Below are positions 52,135-61,080 of a stretch of 64,000 nt of DNA, one piece after another; positions within the stretch are counted from its first letter, which is position 1; every line of letters starts with the position of its first letter. A program made the position numbers and the translations under genes. Source of the stretch: Micromonospora sp. WMMD961 (lineage in GTDB: Bacteria; Actinomycetota; Actinomycetes; Mycobacteriales; Micromonosporaceae); the NCBI RefSeq assembly GCF_029626145.1, contig NZ_JARUBJ010000002.1, positions 2,572,501 to 2,636,500 on the forward strand. Reading direction: 5' to 3'. Under the pieces are notes generated by a model. That model was not told where the DNA came from, searched no databases, and was given only the letters and a program-made list of their open reading frames with translations.

Positions 52135-52160
52135 GCACTTGTTAAAAATTTAACTAGTGC
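52135..52160. promoter_or_regulatory. MarR operator
   Basis: GCACTTGTTAAA / TTTAACTAGTGC: 12-base arms with one mismatch and a two-base centre, 14 bases before the marR start. MarR dimers bind such 20-26-base palindromes, and the A/T-rich centre overlaps a plausible promoter. Confidence 0.8.
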
Positions 52161-52279
52161 TCTTCCGCGTTGCCTCGCTCACCTTTTCGGCGCACGATTC
52201 GGTGGTTCGTGCAGCTTTGAAGGAAGCGGACGCCAATTCGGCGGCGCCGCCGGGACGCGATGTGTCAGACTCCGGCCTC

Positions 52280-52813
52280 GTGGAACACGTGCAACTCACC
52301 GCCGCCGACCTGCTGCTGCGCCCCTGGCGGGACGAGGACGCCCCGGCGGTGCGCGACGCGCTGCGCGACCCGGCGATCGCCCAGTGGAACCCGCAGAGTG
52401 GCGGCCCGGTCGACGACGACGTCGCGCTGCAGTGGGTTCGTCGCCGGGCCGACTGGTCCACCGGCGGCCACGCCTCGATGGCGGTGACCTCGGCGACCGA
52501 CGGTGACGTGCTCGGCTCGGTGTCGCTGCACCGCATCCACGACGGCGACGCGTCCATCGGCTACTGGACGGTGCCCGCCGCGCGCGGGCGTCAGGTGGCG
52601 GGGCGTGCCGTCGTCCGGCTCACCGCCTGGGCGTTCGCCGACCTCGGGCTGCACCGGGTGGAGTTGTGCCACGCGGTGGCCAACCCGGCCTCGTGTCGGG
52701 TGGCCGAGCGGGCCGGCTACCGGGCCGAGGGGACGCTGCGCGAGTCGTACCGGTACGGCGACGGCCGCCGCTACGACGAGCACCTGCACGCCCGCCTGGC
52801 CACCGACCGCTAG
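52280..52813 (+). CDS. GNAT-family acetyltransferase, RimJ/RimL-like
   Basis: 177 residues from GTG 52280; the upstream frame crosses the MarR operator and has no ribosome site. LLLRPWRDEDAPAVRDALRD and RGRQVAGRAVVRLTAWAFADLGLHRVEL and AERAGYRAEGTLRE are the RimJ/RimL GNAT pattern. Often acetylates N-termini or small molecules. Confidence 0.88.
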   Translation: MEHVQLTAADLLLRPWRDEDAPAVRDALRDPAIAQWNPQSGGPVDDDVALQWVRRRADWSTGGHASMAVTSATDGDVLGSVSLHRIHDGDASIGYWTVPAARGRQVAGRAVVRLTAWAFADLGLHRVELCHAVANPASCRVAERAGYRAEGTLRESYRYGDGRRYDEHLHARLATDR

Positions 52814-52869
52814 GGCGGCAGGGAACCGTTCACGCTTCGGCCCCCGGCCGCGCCGCTCGCCTCGACCCG

Positions 52870-53358
52870 TCAGTCGGTGACCTTGGCGAGAAATGTCGCG
52901 AGGGCGCTCCGCACGCGGTCGATCCGCTCCGGCAGGGGCAGCGGTTCGGGCGCGGGGGGCCCGGCGTGCTTCTTCCCCCGCACATACAGCGAGCAGGCCA
53001 GGTCGGAGCACAGGTACGTGCCCACGGAATCGCCCTGCCGTCCGCTCGGGCCGGCCTTGGGGGCGGTCATCAACGAGACGCCGCCGCCGAGGTGTGTGGT
53101 CAGGCAGAACGAGCACATGCTGTGCCGTACGCGCCCGGTCTGGTGCGTCGCGGCCCGCAGCACCACCCCGGCGAGCTTGCCGCCGGTCTCGGCGACCAGG
53201 TAGGCCCGCTGTGGCGCGGACGGATCCTGCCAGCCGAAGAAGTCGAGGTCGTCCCAGGGTCGCATTTCAAGATCGTTCGGTACGGCCAGCCGCTTCGCCT
53301 CGCCCTTGCTGCAGTTGACGAAGGATGTGCGGATGGCGGATTCGGTCAGGACCAACAT
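52870..53358 (-). CDS. FBP-domain (elongation-factor-G-binding-type) zinc protein
   Basis: 162 residues from ATG 53358. CSFCLTTHLGG and YLCSDLACSLYVRG form the four-Cys treble-clef zinc finger of the FBP C-terminal family, which includes FusB-like proteins that bind elongation factor G and help release it from the ribosome. Whether this member gives fusidate resistance is unknown. It diverges from a TetR gene. Confidence 0.85.
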   Translation of the reverse strand: MLVLTESAIRTSFVNCSKGEAKRLAVPNDLEMRPWDDLDFFGWQDPSAPQRAYLVAETGGKLAGVVLRAATHQTGRVRHSMCSFCLTTHLGGGVSLMTAPKAGPSGRQGDSVGTYLCSDLACSLYVRGKKHAGPPAPEPLPLPERIDRVRSALATFLAKVTD

Positions 53359-53418
53359 AGGTAGTAGTCTAGCGCTCCTAGGCAAACGATTATTACGGCT
53401 AGGTTGGGAGTGTGCTGC

Positions 53419-53988
53419 GTGGCACGTGCCGGGGTGACTGTCGAGCGCCTGACGTTGGCCGCGGCCGAGCTGGCCGACGAGGTGGGCGTGGAGAACGTCA
53501 CCGTCGCCGCGCTCGCCCGCCAGTTCGGGGTGAAGGACGCGAGTCTGTACTTCCACCTCAAGAACGCGCGGGACCTCCGGGTCCGGATCGCCCTGCTGGC
53601 GCTGGCGGAGCTGGCCGACCGGGTCGCCGCCGCGCTCGCCGGCCGGGCCGGCAAGGACGCGCTGGTGGCGTTCGCCAACGCGTACCGCGACTACGCGAGG
53701 CAGCACCCCGGCCGGTACGCCGCGATGCAGATCGACCTCGACCCGGAGACCGCCGCCGCGAGCGCCGGCCCCCGGCACGCCGAGATGACCCGGGCGATCC
53801 TGCGCGGCTACCGGCTCGCCGAGCCCGACCAGACCGACGCGGTGCGGATGATGCACAGCACGTTCCACGGGTTCGTGAGCCTGGAGAAGACCGGCGGATT
53901 CCGGCACACCCCGCGTACGACGGACGACTCGTGGGCCCGAACCTTGGACGCCCTCGACGCCGTCCTGAGCAACTGGCCGTCGCGCTGA
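53419..53988 (+). CDS. TetR-family regulator
   Basis: 189 residues from GTG 53419 (GGGAG eight bases upstream; earlier TTG/GTG candidates are possible). HTH VTVAALARQFGVKDASLYFHLKN is followed by a WHG-type TetR C-terminal domain. It lies 61 bases from the divergent FBP gene, which it may control. Confidence 0.9.
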   Translation: MARAGVTVERLTLAAAELADEVGVENVTVAALARQFGVKDASLYFHLKNARDLRVRIALLALAELADRVAAALAGRAGKDALVAFANAYRDYARQHPGRYAAMQIDLDPETAAASAGPRHAEMTRAILRGYRLAEPDQTDAVRMMHSTFHGFVSLEKTGGFRHTPRTTDDSWARTLDALDAVLSNWPSR

Positions 53989-54042
53989 CGGCCGAGCGGG
54001 CATGCGGTGCCCACCCGGCCGGCGTCCATCGTTGTGTTCGGA

Positions 54043-54456
54043 TCAGGGCGTCGCCGGTGCCGTGACGTTCACCAGCCAGTCGGTTCCGAATTTGTCGGTG
54101 CACCTGCCGTAGAGCGCACCCCACGGCGACCTGGCGAACGGCACGGTGACCGACCCACTCTCGGACAGCCGCTCCCAGTACGTGGCGAGTTCTGCCTCGT
54201 CGCCGCCGAGGGTGATCGACGTGCTGCCCCCGGCCACCTCGTCGCCCGGCGTTCGATCGGAGGCCATCAGCACCACCCCGGTCGTCCCTCGGAGCGTGGC
54301 GTGCGCGATCAGCTCGTCCTGCGCCGTGTCCGTCGACCCCTGGAGATCGCCGAACGTGGTGATGTCCAGGTCGCCCCCGAAGGCCGACTGGTAGAACCGC
54401 ATCGCCTGTCGAGCGTTGCCGGCGAACGTGAGATAGGGACTGACCCGGGCGGTCAT
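54043..54456 (-). CDS. PhnB-type VOC/glyoxalase-like protein
   Basis: 137 residues: VSPYLTFAGNARQAMRFYQSAFGGDL and the PFARSPWGALYGRCTDKFGTDWLVN end are diagnostic of the PhnB/3-demethylubiquinone-like VOC family. ATG 54456 overlaps the membrane-protein stop by four bases. Function probably small-molecule binding. Confidence 0.9.
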   Translation of the reverse strand: MTARVSPYLTFAGNARQAMRFYQSAFGGDLDITTFGDLQGSTDTAQDELIAHATLRGTTGVVLMASDRTPGDEVAGGSTSITLGGDEAELATYWERLSESGSVTVPFARSPWGALYGRCTDKFGTDWLVNVTAPATP

Positions 54457-55457
54457 CGTCCCGCCTTGGCGGTGAGCGGGCGGCGTACGGCGGTCCGCTG
54501 TCGGAGCAGGACGAATCCGAGGCCCGCCAGGAACCAGGTGGTGAGGATGGCGAGGGGCGCCACTGTGTGCGCGCCGGAGAAGTAGCCGAAGCTGTTGACA
54601 GCTCGTACGGCTGCGCCCGGGGGAAGCTTTCCCGAGATCGCCTGCGCCCACTGCGGTAGCAGGTCGACCCCGATCGTGGCTCCGCTCGTCGCGTTGCCGA
54701 TCGTCGTGAGGGTGAGGACGGCCAGGGCGATGCCGGCCGGCCCGAGCCATGCACCCAGAGCCTTCGTGGTGAAGGCGCTCGCGGCGGACAGGAGGATGAG
54801 CGAGAGGGCGAGCAGCGGGAACGGGGCCGTCAGCGAGCCGTAGAGCGGACCTGCGACGGTCGCCGCGATCACACCGATCGCGACGGCGAAGCCGCCCATC
54901 GCGTAGAGGCGGTGGCGCAGGCGGACCTTCGCGGCGGCGGCGGTGAGCCCCTGCGCGAGGACGAACGACGACAGGGTGACGCCGAACACCACGTAGAACG
55001 CGGACAGGCCTCGGCTGTCGTAGGTCGCCAGCGGCACGATGTCGTTCTCCTGGACTGTCGCCCCCGTCTTCGTGGCGAGGCCGGCCGCGAGTTGACGCGC
55101 GGCGCCGCTCTCGCTGAACCCGCTCGCGCCGGCGTAGTCGAGTGTCAACGTGGTGGGGGAGGACGCGCCGAGGACGGCGACGGCGTCGCCGTGTCGCACC
55201 ATGGCCCGGCCGTCCGCGACGCTCGCGACCTCGGTAACGGCCACGGCGTTCCCGAACCCGGCCTGGGCGTTGTCCGACAGGTGCTCGCTGACCACGGCGA
55301 TCGGCAGCCGGCTCGGCTCGGGGTGGCGTTGCAGTCCGACATAGATCGCGATGAAGGCGGTGCCGATGATCAGCCCGGTGATGACGAGTGTGGTCCAGGC
55401 TCGGCGTTGGTCGACGAGAGATCCGCCGTCGGTACGTGACTCGGGTGGCGATGTCAT
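54453..55457 (-). CDS. ABC-2/DUF3533-like membrane protein
   Basis: 334 residues. One membrane helix near the N-terminus (25-45), an extracellular domain (45-150), then five C-terminal helices, the layout of YhgE/Pip and DUF3533 proteins, often exporters or phage-receptor-like. ATG 55457 follows GAGGAAG. It faces the HxlR regulator, whose operators lie in the 28-base gap, so it is probably its target. Confidence 0.8.
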   Translation of the reverse strand: MTSPPESRTDGGSLVDQRRAWTTLVITGLIIGTAFIAIYVGLQRHPEPSRLPIAVVSEHLSDNAQAGFGNAVAVTEVASVADGRAMVRHGDAVAVLGASSPTTLTLDYAGASGFSESGAARQLAAGLATKTGATVQENDIVPLATYDSRGLSAFYVVFGVTLSSFVLAQGLTAAAAKVRLRHRLYAMGGFAVAIGVIAATVAGPLYGSLTAPFPLLALSLILLSAASAFTTKALGAWLGPAGIALAVLTLTTIGNATSGATIGVDLLPQWAQAISGKLPPGAAVRAVNSFGYFSGAHTVAPLAILTTWFLAGLGFVLLRQRTAVRRPLTAKAGR

Positions 55458-55478
55458 GGGTGCTTCCTCGGGTAGTGT

Positions 55479-55532
55479 GGTTTGAATGTCCAACCAAACG
55501 AACCGTAGCACCGACGGTTTGAAATCCAAACC
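55479..55532. promoter_or_regulatory. twin HxlR operators
   Basis: Two copies of the same 17-base inverted repeat: GGTTTG-5-CCAACC at 55479-55495 and GGTTTG-5-CAAACC at 55516-55532, 37 bases apart. The first covers the hxlR start codon, the second is in the first codons. Position suggests autoregulation and control of the divergent membrane gene. Confidence 0.75.
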
Positions 55533-55956
55533 AGAGCGGGATTCTCTCGCTGTGGCGCTGGACGCAGTCAACGACAGGTGGTCGCTGCACATCGTGCGAG
55601 CGCTCGCATTCGGCGCCTCGCGATACACCGAGATCCTTCGCGCCGTCGGCGCACCCAGGGACGTCCTCGCCGCTCGACTGCGCAAACTGGCCGAATCGGG
55701 CATCCTCCAGGCTCGTGCCATCGAAAACGGGAAGGCCGCGGGGTACGAACTCACCCAGAAGGGCAAGGACCTCGGGCAGGTCATCCTCGTGCTCAAGCGC
55801 TGGGGTGACACCTACAGCGAGGGCGACGTGCCCACTGTCGACCTCATCCACGACGTCTGCGGCCAGGTCTTCGTCGCCGAGGTGCGCTGCCGCGCGTGTG
55901 GCAAGCCCGTGCGGTCCGGAGAGCTGTCACTCGATCAGGAGGCTTCGGGATGCTGA
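55486..55956 (+). CDS. HxlR-family regulator
   Basis: 156 residues with the HxlR winged helix WSLHIVRALAFGASRYTEILRAVGAPRDVLAARLRKLAESGIL, and a C-terminal extension with Cys residues (DVCGQVFVAEVRCRACGKP) that could bind a metal or sense redox state, unusual for the short HxlR family. It overlaps the next gene by seven bases. Confidence 0.9.
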   Translation: MSNQTNRSTDGLKSKPERDSLAVALDAVNDRWSLHIVRALAFGASRYTEILRAVGAPRDVLAARLRKLAESGILQARAIENGKAAGYELTQKGKDLGQVILVLKRWGDTYSEGDVPTVDLIHDVCGQVFVAEVRCRACGKPVRSGELSLDQEASGC

Positions 55957-56540
55957 CCGACCTTGAGCTGGCCGACTGGCGGGAGCGGGTTGCCCGGCTG
56001 TACCTGTCCGACGTCGACCTGACCGGCTTCCGTGCCGGCCGCGACGAGCTGTTCGCCACCCACCCGCAGAGTCCGATCCCGCCGGCGGAGCGGGCCGACT
56101 TCACCGGGGTCCGCTATTTTCCCGCCAACCCGGAGGCCGTGGTGGAGGCGCCGCTGCGCCCGGCCAGCGGAGAACTGCGGATCGACACCGGCGGCCCGGA
56201 CGGGGTGGTCGCGTACCGGCGGGTGGCGGTGGCCGAGACCCCGTGGGGGCCGCTGACCCTGTGGTGGATCGAGGCGTACGGGGGTGGACTGTTCGTGCCG
56301 TTGCGCGACGGCACCTGCGGGCAGGACACCTACGGTGGCGGGCGGTACCTCACCGACACGGTGAAGGGCACCTTCGGCCGGGGCGTCGAGCTGCTGCCCG
56401 GCGACCGGGTCCGGCTGGACGGCAACTATCTCTACAACCCGAGCTGCGCCTACGACGACCGCTGGGCCTGCCCGCTGGCGCCGCCGGAGAACCGGGTCGA
56501 GGTCGACATCCGGGCCGGCGAGCTGGCGTACCACGACTGA
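55950..56540 (+). CDS. DUF1684 protein
   Basis: 196 residues from ATG 55950 (AGGAGG upstream), with DLTGFRAGRDELFATHPQSPIP, ETPWGPLTLWWIEAYGGGLFVPLRDGTCGQDTYGGGRYL and LDGNYLYNPSCAYDDRWACPLAPPENR, all typical of DUF1684. The function is unknown. Confidence 0.9.
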   Translation: MLTDLELADWRERVARLYLSDVDLTGFRAGRDELFATHPQSPIPPAERADFTGVRYFPANPEAVVEAPLRPASGELRIDTGGPDGVVAYRRVAVAETPWGPLTLWWIEAYGGGLFVPLRDGTCGQDTYGGGRYLTDTVKGTFGRGVELLPGDRVRLDGNYLYNPSCAYDDRWACPLAPPENRVEVDIRAGELAYHD

Positions 56541-56575
56541 CCGGCCGCCCCGGCGTGTTGCCGGGACGGCCGGTC
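56539..56575. terminator. hairpin between DUF1684 and stress-protein genes
   Basis: Arms GACCGGCCG-C-CCCGGC and GCCGGG-A-CGGCCGGTC with a five-base loop, starting at the DUF1684 stop codon. Between convergent genes. Confidence 0.9.
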
Positions 56576-56589
56576 GTGTCGATCGTGGC

Positions 56590-57171
56590 TCAGCGGGCGT
56601 TCGCGCCGGGCACCTGCATCCGGGCCAGCAGTTGGCGGGCCTGGTCGGCGAGTTGCGCGTCGACGGTCACCGCGTACTGGCCGGCGCGCAGTGAGCTGGC
56701 CGAGGTGAAGTCGCGCTGCCCGCCGGTCATGGCGTGGGCGACCGCGCCGAACACGGCACCCCAGATCGCACCGATGACCAGTCCGACCAGGATCACCGCC
56801 AGCCAGTTGCCGACGGTGAAGATGCCGAACAGCAGCCCGATGAAGAGCCCGAACCAGGCGCCGGTGCCCGCGCCGAGCAGGCCGGCGCGACCGGTGGTCA
56901 TCCGCCCGAGCACCGTCTCCACGAGCGTGAGGTTGGTGCCGACGATGGCGCTGTGTTCCACCGGGAAACGGTTGTCGGCCAGATAGTCGACAACCCGCTG
57001 GGCGGCCGGATAGTCCGGGTACGAGCCGATCGTCACGGTTGGCGAGCCGGCCTCCGGCCCGTGGCCGTCACCGGCCGGTGTCGACAGGCGGCCGGCCGGA
57101 CCGGACGGAAGCAGGTCGCCACCCTGTGTGCCCGGCCGCCATGCGGCGGTCGGTCCCGAAGCTGACGTCAT
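56590..57171 (-). CDS. general-stress-protein (YflT/GSP17M)-like membrane protein
   Basis: 193 residues from ATG 57171 (GAGGGAGG upstream). TVTIGSYPDYPAAQRVVDYLADNRFPVEHSAIVG is the GSP17M fold, followed by two Gly-rich membrane helices (about 93-140) and an alternating tail. Probably induced by stress; role unknown. Confidence 0.85.
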   Translation of the reverse strand: MTSASGPTAAWRPGTQGGDLLPSGPAGRLSTPAGDGHGPEAGSPTVTIGSYPDYPAAQRVVDYLADNRFPVEHSAIVGTNLTLVETVLGRMTTGRAGLLGAGTGAWFGLFIGLLFGIFTVGNWLAVILVGLVIGAIWGAVFGAVAHAMTGGQRDFTSASSLRAGQYAVTVDAQLADQARQLLARMQVPGANAR

Positions 57172-57290
57172 GAGCATCCTCCCTCGTCAGCTTCCGGGGT
57201 TCCCGCCCACGGCCGGCGGTAACGCCGGCCGGCGTGCCTCGACGACCGCTGCATGTGGCATGGGTTCGACGCACCCGGGTAGGCACCCGG

Positions 57291-59123
57291 GTGCAGAGCG
57301 GACAGATCAGCGACTACGGCTTCCTCGCCGACGGCCGCAGCGCGGCGCTGGTGGACCACACCGGCTCGGTGAACTGGTGGTGCCCGGGCCGGTTCGACGC
57401 CCCGTCGGTGTTCGCGCGGCTGCTCGACGACGGCGCCGGGCACTGGTCGATCCGTCCGGAGGGCGACTACACAGTCGAACGCCGCTACCTCGACGACACC
57501 CTGGTGCTGCGGACGGTCTTCCGCACCCCACACGGGGACGTGGCGCTCATCGACGCGCTCGCCTTCGAGCCCGGTGCTCGTGGCCACGACATCGGGGTGG
57601 ACTCACCGCAGGTGCTGGTCCGCTCGGTCCAAGGGCTGTCCGGTGAGGTGCCGATGCGGTCCTACTACCGGCCGCGCTTCGAGTACGGCCGCACCATCGC
57701 GTACCTGGTCGAGCGGGACGACATGCTGGAGGCCATCGCCGGCGCCGCCCGACTCACCCTGCGCTGCAGCACCGTGGGATTCACCCCCGGCGACGGCGAG
57801 GCCACTGCGACGTTCACCGTCCGCGCCGGCACGACACACAACTTCACCCTCGGGTACGCCCCGACCTACGACGCCCCGTTGCCCGAGGTGCCGGACGCCG
57901 ACCAGACCATCGCCGACACCGTGGCCGGCTGGCGGTCCTGGGCCGACGAGCACGAGTACCAGGGCCTCTACGCCGAAGAGGTGCGGCGTAGCCGTCTGGT
58001 GGTGCAGGGCATGACGTACGGGCCCAGCGGCGCGGTGGTGGCCTCGGTGACCACCTCACTGCCGGAGGAACTCGGTGGGGACCGCAACTACGACTACCGC
58101 TATGTCTGGGTGCGGGACTTCACTCTCACCCTGCGGGCGCTGTGGCGTTCGACGTGCGTTGCCGAGGTGCAGCGGCAGTTCGCCTGGCTGGGCCGGGCAA
58201 TGGGCCGGGTCGACGACAGGCCGGTGCCCATCATGTACGGGGTGCTGGGGGAGCGGGACCTCACCGAGCACCGTCTGGAGCAGCTCGGCGGGTACCGGGA
58301 CAGCCCGCCGGTGGTGATCGGCAACGACGCCTGGCAGCAGCGGCAGACCGACATCTTCGGCGAGACGATGGACGCCGCCTGGTTGATGCGCGACAGGTTG
58401 GTGCCGCTGGACCAGGAGGTACGCCACGTTCTGCGGGTGCTCGCCGACCAGGCCGCGAGGGACTGGAATCTGCCCGACGCGGGGATGTGGGAGGAGCGTG
58501 GCGTCGAACACCACCACGTGTCGTCGAAGGTGCAGTGCTGGGTCGCGCTGGATCGGGCGGTCCGCTTCGGTGACCGGCTCGGCGATCCGCAGGACGTGGC
58601 CCGGTGGGCGGCCGCCCGCGACGAGGTCCGCGCGGAGGTGCTCGAGCGCGGGTGGAACGAGCGGATCCAGGCGTACACCGGACGTTTCGAATCCGCCGAA
58701 CTGGACGCCTCGGTGCTGGTGATGCCGCTGGTGGGGTTCCTCCGGGCCGACGACCCGCGGATGCGCTCGACGATCCACGCGGTGGAGGACCGGCTGTCGC
58801 ACGACGGCCTGTTGCGGCGCTGGGACGGCGACCCGGCCGGGTTTCTCATCTGCTCGTTCTGGCTGGTGAGCTGCCTGGCGCTGGCCGGCGAACGGGACCG
58901 GGCGCACACGCTGTTCAAGGAGTTGGCGGGGCGGGTCAACGACCTGGGCCTGTTCGCCGAGCAGATCGACCCGCTGACCGGCGAGCAGTTGGGCAACTTT
59001 CCCCAGGCGTTCTCCCACATCGGCCTGATCAACGCCGCCGGTGTGCTGACCGACGTCGAGCGGGATCCCGCGTTGCGCGGTCTCGGCATGCCGCCGGAGC
59101 ACTTCAGTCCGGCGCGCTCCTGA
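57291..59123 (+). CDS. glycoside hydrolase family 15 (trehalase/glucoamylase-like)
   Basis: 610 residues from GTG 57291; longer frames begin in non-coding sequence. The N-terminal GH15-associated beta domain (SGQISDYGFLADGRSAALVDHTGSVNWWCPGRFDAPSVF) is followed by the (alpha/alpha)6 barrel with NYDYRYVWVRDF and GMWEERG (catalytic Glu region) and the second Glu region near FGEQID. In mycobacteria and relatives these proteins hydrolyse trehalose rather than starch. Trehalose as substrate is an inference. Confidence 0.9.
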   Translation: MQSGQISDYGFLADGRSAALVDHTGSVNWWCPGRFDAPSVFARLLDDGAGHWSIRPEGDYTVERRYLDDTLVLRTVFRTPHGDVALIDALAFEPGARGHDIGVDSPQVLVRSVQGLSGEVPMRSYYRPRFEYGRTIAYLVERDDMLEAIAGAARLTLRCSTVGFTPGDGEATATFTVRAGTTHNFTLGYAPTYDAPLPEVPDADQTIADTVAGWRSWADEHEYQGLYAEEVRRSRLVVQGMTYGPSGAVVASVTTSLPEELGGDRNYDYRYVWVRDFTLTLRALWRSTCVAEVQRQFAWLGRAMGRVDDRPVPIMYGVLGERDLTEHRLEQLGGYRDSPPVVIGNDAWQQRQTDIFGETMDAAWLMRDRLVPLDQEVRHVLRVLADQAARDWNLPDAGMWEERGVEHHHVSSKVQCWVALDRAVRFGDRLGDPQDVARWAAARDEVRAEVLERGWNERIQAYTGRFESAELDASVLVMPLVGFLRADDPRMRSTIHAVEDRLSHDGLLRRWDGDPAGFLICSFWLVSCLALAGERDRAHTLFKELAGRVNDLGLFAEQIDPLTGEQLGNFPQAFSHIGLINAAGVLTDVERDPALRGLGMPPEHFSPARS

Positions 59124-59185
59124 ACCGCCCGGCTGCCCGCGCGCGTCCCCGGGCGGACGGGCGGGGCGCGGGGAAGAATGCCGGC

Positions 59186-59686
59186 ATGCGGTTGGTGCTC
59201 ACGGCAGACACCCACGTACCGAAGCGGGCCCGGGACCTGCCCGGCCCGCTCTGGGCCGCGATCGAGGCGGCGGACGTGGTGGTGCACGCCGGCGACTGGG
59301 TGGACGAGACGCTGCTCGACGCGATGACCGCGCGTTCGCGCCGACTCGTCGGGGTGTACGGCAACAACGACGGGCCGGCGCTGCGCGCCCGGCTGCCGGA
59401 GGTGGCCCGGGTCGACCTCGACGGCCTGCGGGTCGCCGTGGTGCACGAGACCGGCCCTCGGACCGGTCGCGAGAAGCGGTGTGCGGCCCTCTTCCCCGAC
59501 GTCGACCTGCTGGTCTTCGGGCACTCACACATTCCCTGGGACACCGAGGCGCCCGGTGGGCTGCGGTTGCTCAACCCCGGGTCACCGACCGACCGGCGCT
59601 CGCAGCCGCACGCCACCTACCTCAGCGCCACGATCAGCGCTGGCCGCCTGACCGAGGTGACCCTGCACCGGCTCACCCGCGACTGA
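59186..59686 (+). CDS. metallophosphoesterase, MJ0936/YfcE-like
   Basis: 166 residues. Metal motifs TADTHVPK, VVHAGDWVD, VYGNNDG and FGHSHIPW are all intact. Such small MPEs hydrolyse phosphodiesters such as bis-p-nitrophenyl phosphate, cAMP or glycerophosphodiesters. It follows the GH15 gene by 62 bases. Confidence 0.9.
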   Translation: MRLVLTADTHVPKRARDLPGPLWAAIEAADVVVHAGDWVDETLLDAMTARSRRLVGVYGNNDGPALRARLPEVARVDLDGLRVAVVHETGPRTGREKRCAALFPDVDLLVFGHSHIPWDTEAPGGLRLLNPGSPTDRRSQPHATYLSATISAGRLTEVTLHRLTRD

Positions 59687-59705
59687 CCGCGCGATCGCCA
59701 CCCGC

Positions 59706-59782
59706 CGTCGATCATGGAGTTGTGGTGGGTGACAAAGTGCTTGTATCACCTCAAGTCAGGCACCACCACTCCATGATCGACG
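59706..59782. repeat. long inverted repeat around GATCATGGAGT
   Basis: 22-base arms (CGTCGATCATGGAGTTGTGGTG and its complement, one mismatch) flank a 33-base centre, itself part inverted. Located between two convergent genes. It could be a bidirectional terminator or an intergenic REP/MITE-like element. Confidence 0.85.
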
Positions 59783-59811
59783 CGGTCGGCCCGATGCTGC
59801 GGGGCCTTGCT

Positions 59812-60033
59812 CTACTGGCCTCGGCCGGTTCGGGCCTGGAGTTCGTCGATCTGCTTGGACGCCTCGGCCTTGGTCAGGTCGTCCGGGAGGTCGGCCTGCG
59901 CCTCGCGGGCGAGCGTGTGCAGGTAGGACTCCTGAGCTGCGGTGGGCGGCTCGTCACCAGTGACCCACTCGTCCGGGTCCTTGATCGCGGCGCTCTGGTC
60001 GGCCTGCTGGTTGTCGCGGTCGGTCATCGTCAT
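59812..60033 (-). CDS. DUF3072 protein
   Basis: 73 residues from ATG 60033. The stretch DEWVTGDEPPTAAQESYLHTLAREAQADLPDDLTKAEASKQIDELQARTGRG is the DUF3072 motif. Highly charged and helical; role unknown. AAAGAAAGG lies before the start. Confidence 0.9.
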   Translation of the reverse strand: MTMTDRDNQQADQSAAIKDPDEWVTGDEPPTAAQESYLHTLAREAQADLPDDLTKAEASKQIDELQARTGRGQ

Positions 60034-60114
60034 CACCTTTCTTTCGAACAGGTGTGCCAGTACCCCGTTCGTCGGTGGTTCATGCGCCCCGGCCCCGCCG
60101 CCTACGATCACCAG

Positions 60115-61074
60115 ATGACGGTGGACCGGTCGGGTGTGGTGGTGGTCGGAGCGGGCATCGCCGGGATGGCCTGCGCGGTGGAACTGGTTCGCGCGGGCGT
60201 GCCGGTGCGGGTCCGGGAGCGGGCGCACGTCTGCGGCGGCCGGATGGCCAGCAAGCGCTTCGGCGGGCGGCCCGCCGACATCGGCGCCGCGTACTTCACC
60301 GCCAGCGACCCGGACTTCACCGCCGTGGTCGAGCAGTGGCGCGCCGCCGGCCTGGTCCGCGAGTGGACCGACACCTTCCAGTCGTACGACCGCGACGGGC
60401 GTCGGGACGTGCCCGGACCGATGCGCTTCGCCGCACCGCGCGGTTTGCGTTCGTTGGTCGAGCACCTGGCCGGCGCGGTGCCGGTGACCGTCGACCGGCT
60501 GGTGCTCACCATCGAGCCCGGGCCGACGGTGGACGGCGAGTCGTGCGCGGCGGTCGCCCTGGCCATGCCCGGCCCGCAGGCCGCCCTGCTGCTCGACCCC
60601 GCGCTGGCCGACGCCACCCGGGTCGTGCAGGCGCAGCGCTGGTCGCCCACGATGGCCGCGGTGCTGCGTTTTCCGACCCGGCGGTGGCCGGAGTTCCGGG
60701 GCGCGTTCGTCAACGACCATCCGGTGCTCAGCCTCGTCTGCGACGACGGTGACCGGCGCGGAGACGGTGCTCCGGTGCTGGTCGCGCACACCGTCGCGGA
60801 ATTCGCCGCCGGTCACCTGGCCCAGCCCAGCGGCGCCGGCCCGGCCATCGAGCAGGCCGTCCGCGACCTCCTGGGCCTCCCCGAGCCGGCCGTCGACGTG
60901 CACGTGCACCGCTGGACGTACGCGAAGCCGACCGCCCACACCGACGACGCCACCCATCACCTCGACGCCGACGGGATCGGCCTGGCCGGCGACGCGTTCG
61001 GTAAGCCGCAGGTGCAGACGGCCTGGCGCTCCGGGCGGGACCTCGGCCGTGCCCTGGCCGCCCGCCTGACCTGA
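60115..61074 (+). CDS. renalase-like FAD-dependent amine oxidase
   Basis: 319 residues. The dinucleotide fold GAGIAGMACAVELVRAG is at about 12-28 and the GG doublet motif in ERAHVCGGRMASKR; the DADGIGLAGDAFG motif near the end binds FAD. This is the renalase/NAD(P)-binding amine-oxidase group, which in bacteria oxidises dihydro-isomers of NAD(P)H. Substrate unproven. Confidence 0.88.
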   Translation: MTVDRSGVVVVGAGIAGMACAVELVRAGVPVRVRERAHVCGGRMASKRFGGRPADIGAAYFTASDPDFTAVVEQWRAAGLVREWTDTFQSYDRDGRRDVPGPMRFAAPRGLRSLVEHLAGAVPVTVDRLVLTIEPGPTVDGESCAAVALAMPGPQAALLLDPALADATRVVQAQRWSPTMAAVLRFPTRRWPEFRGAFVNDHPVLSLVCDDGDRRGDGAPVLVAHTVAEFAAGHLAQPSGAGPAIEQAVRDLLGLPEPAVDVHVHRWTYAKPTAHTDDATHHLDADGIGLAGDAFGKPQVQTAWRSGRDLGRALAARLT

Positions 61075-61080
61075 AGGCGG

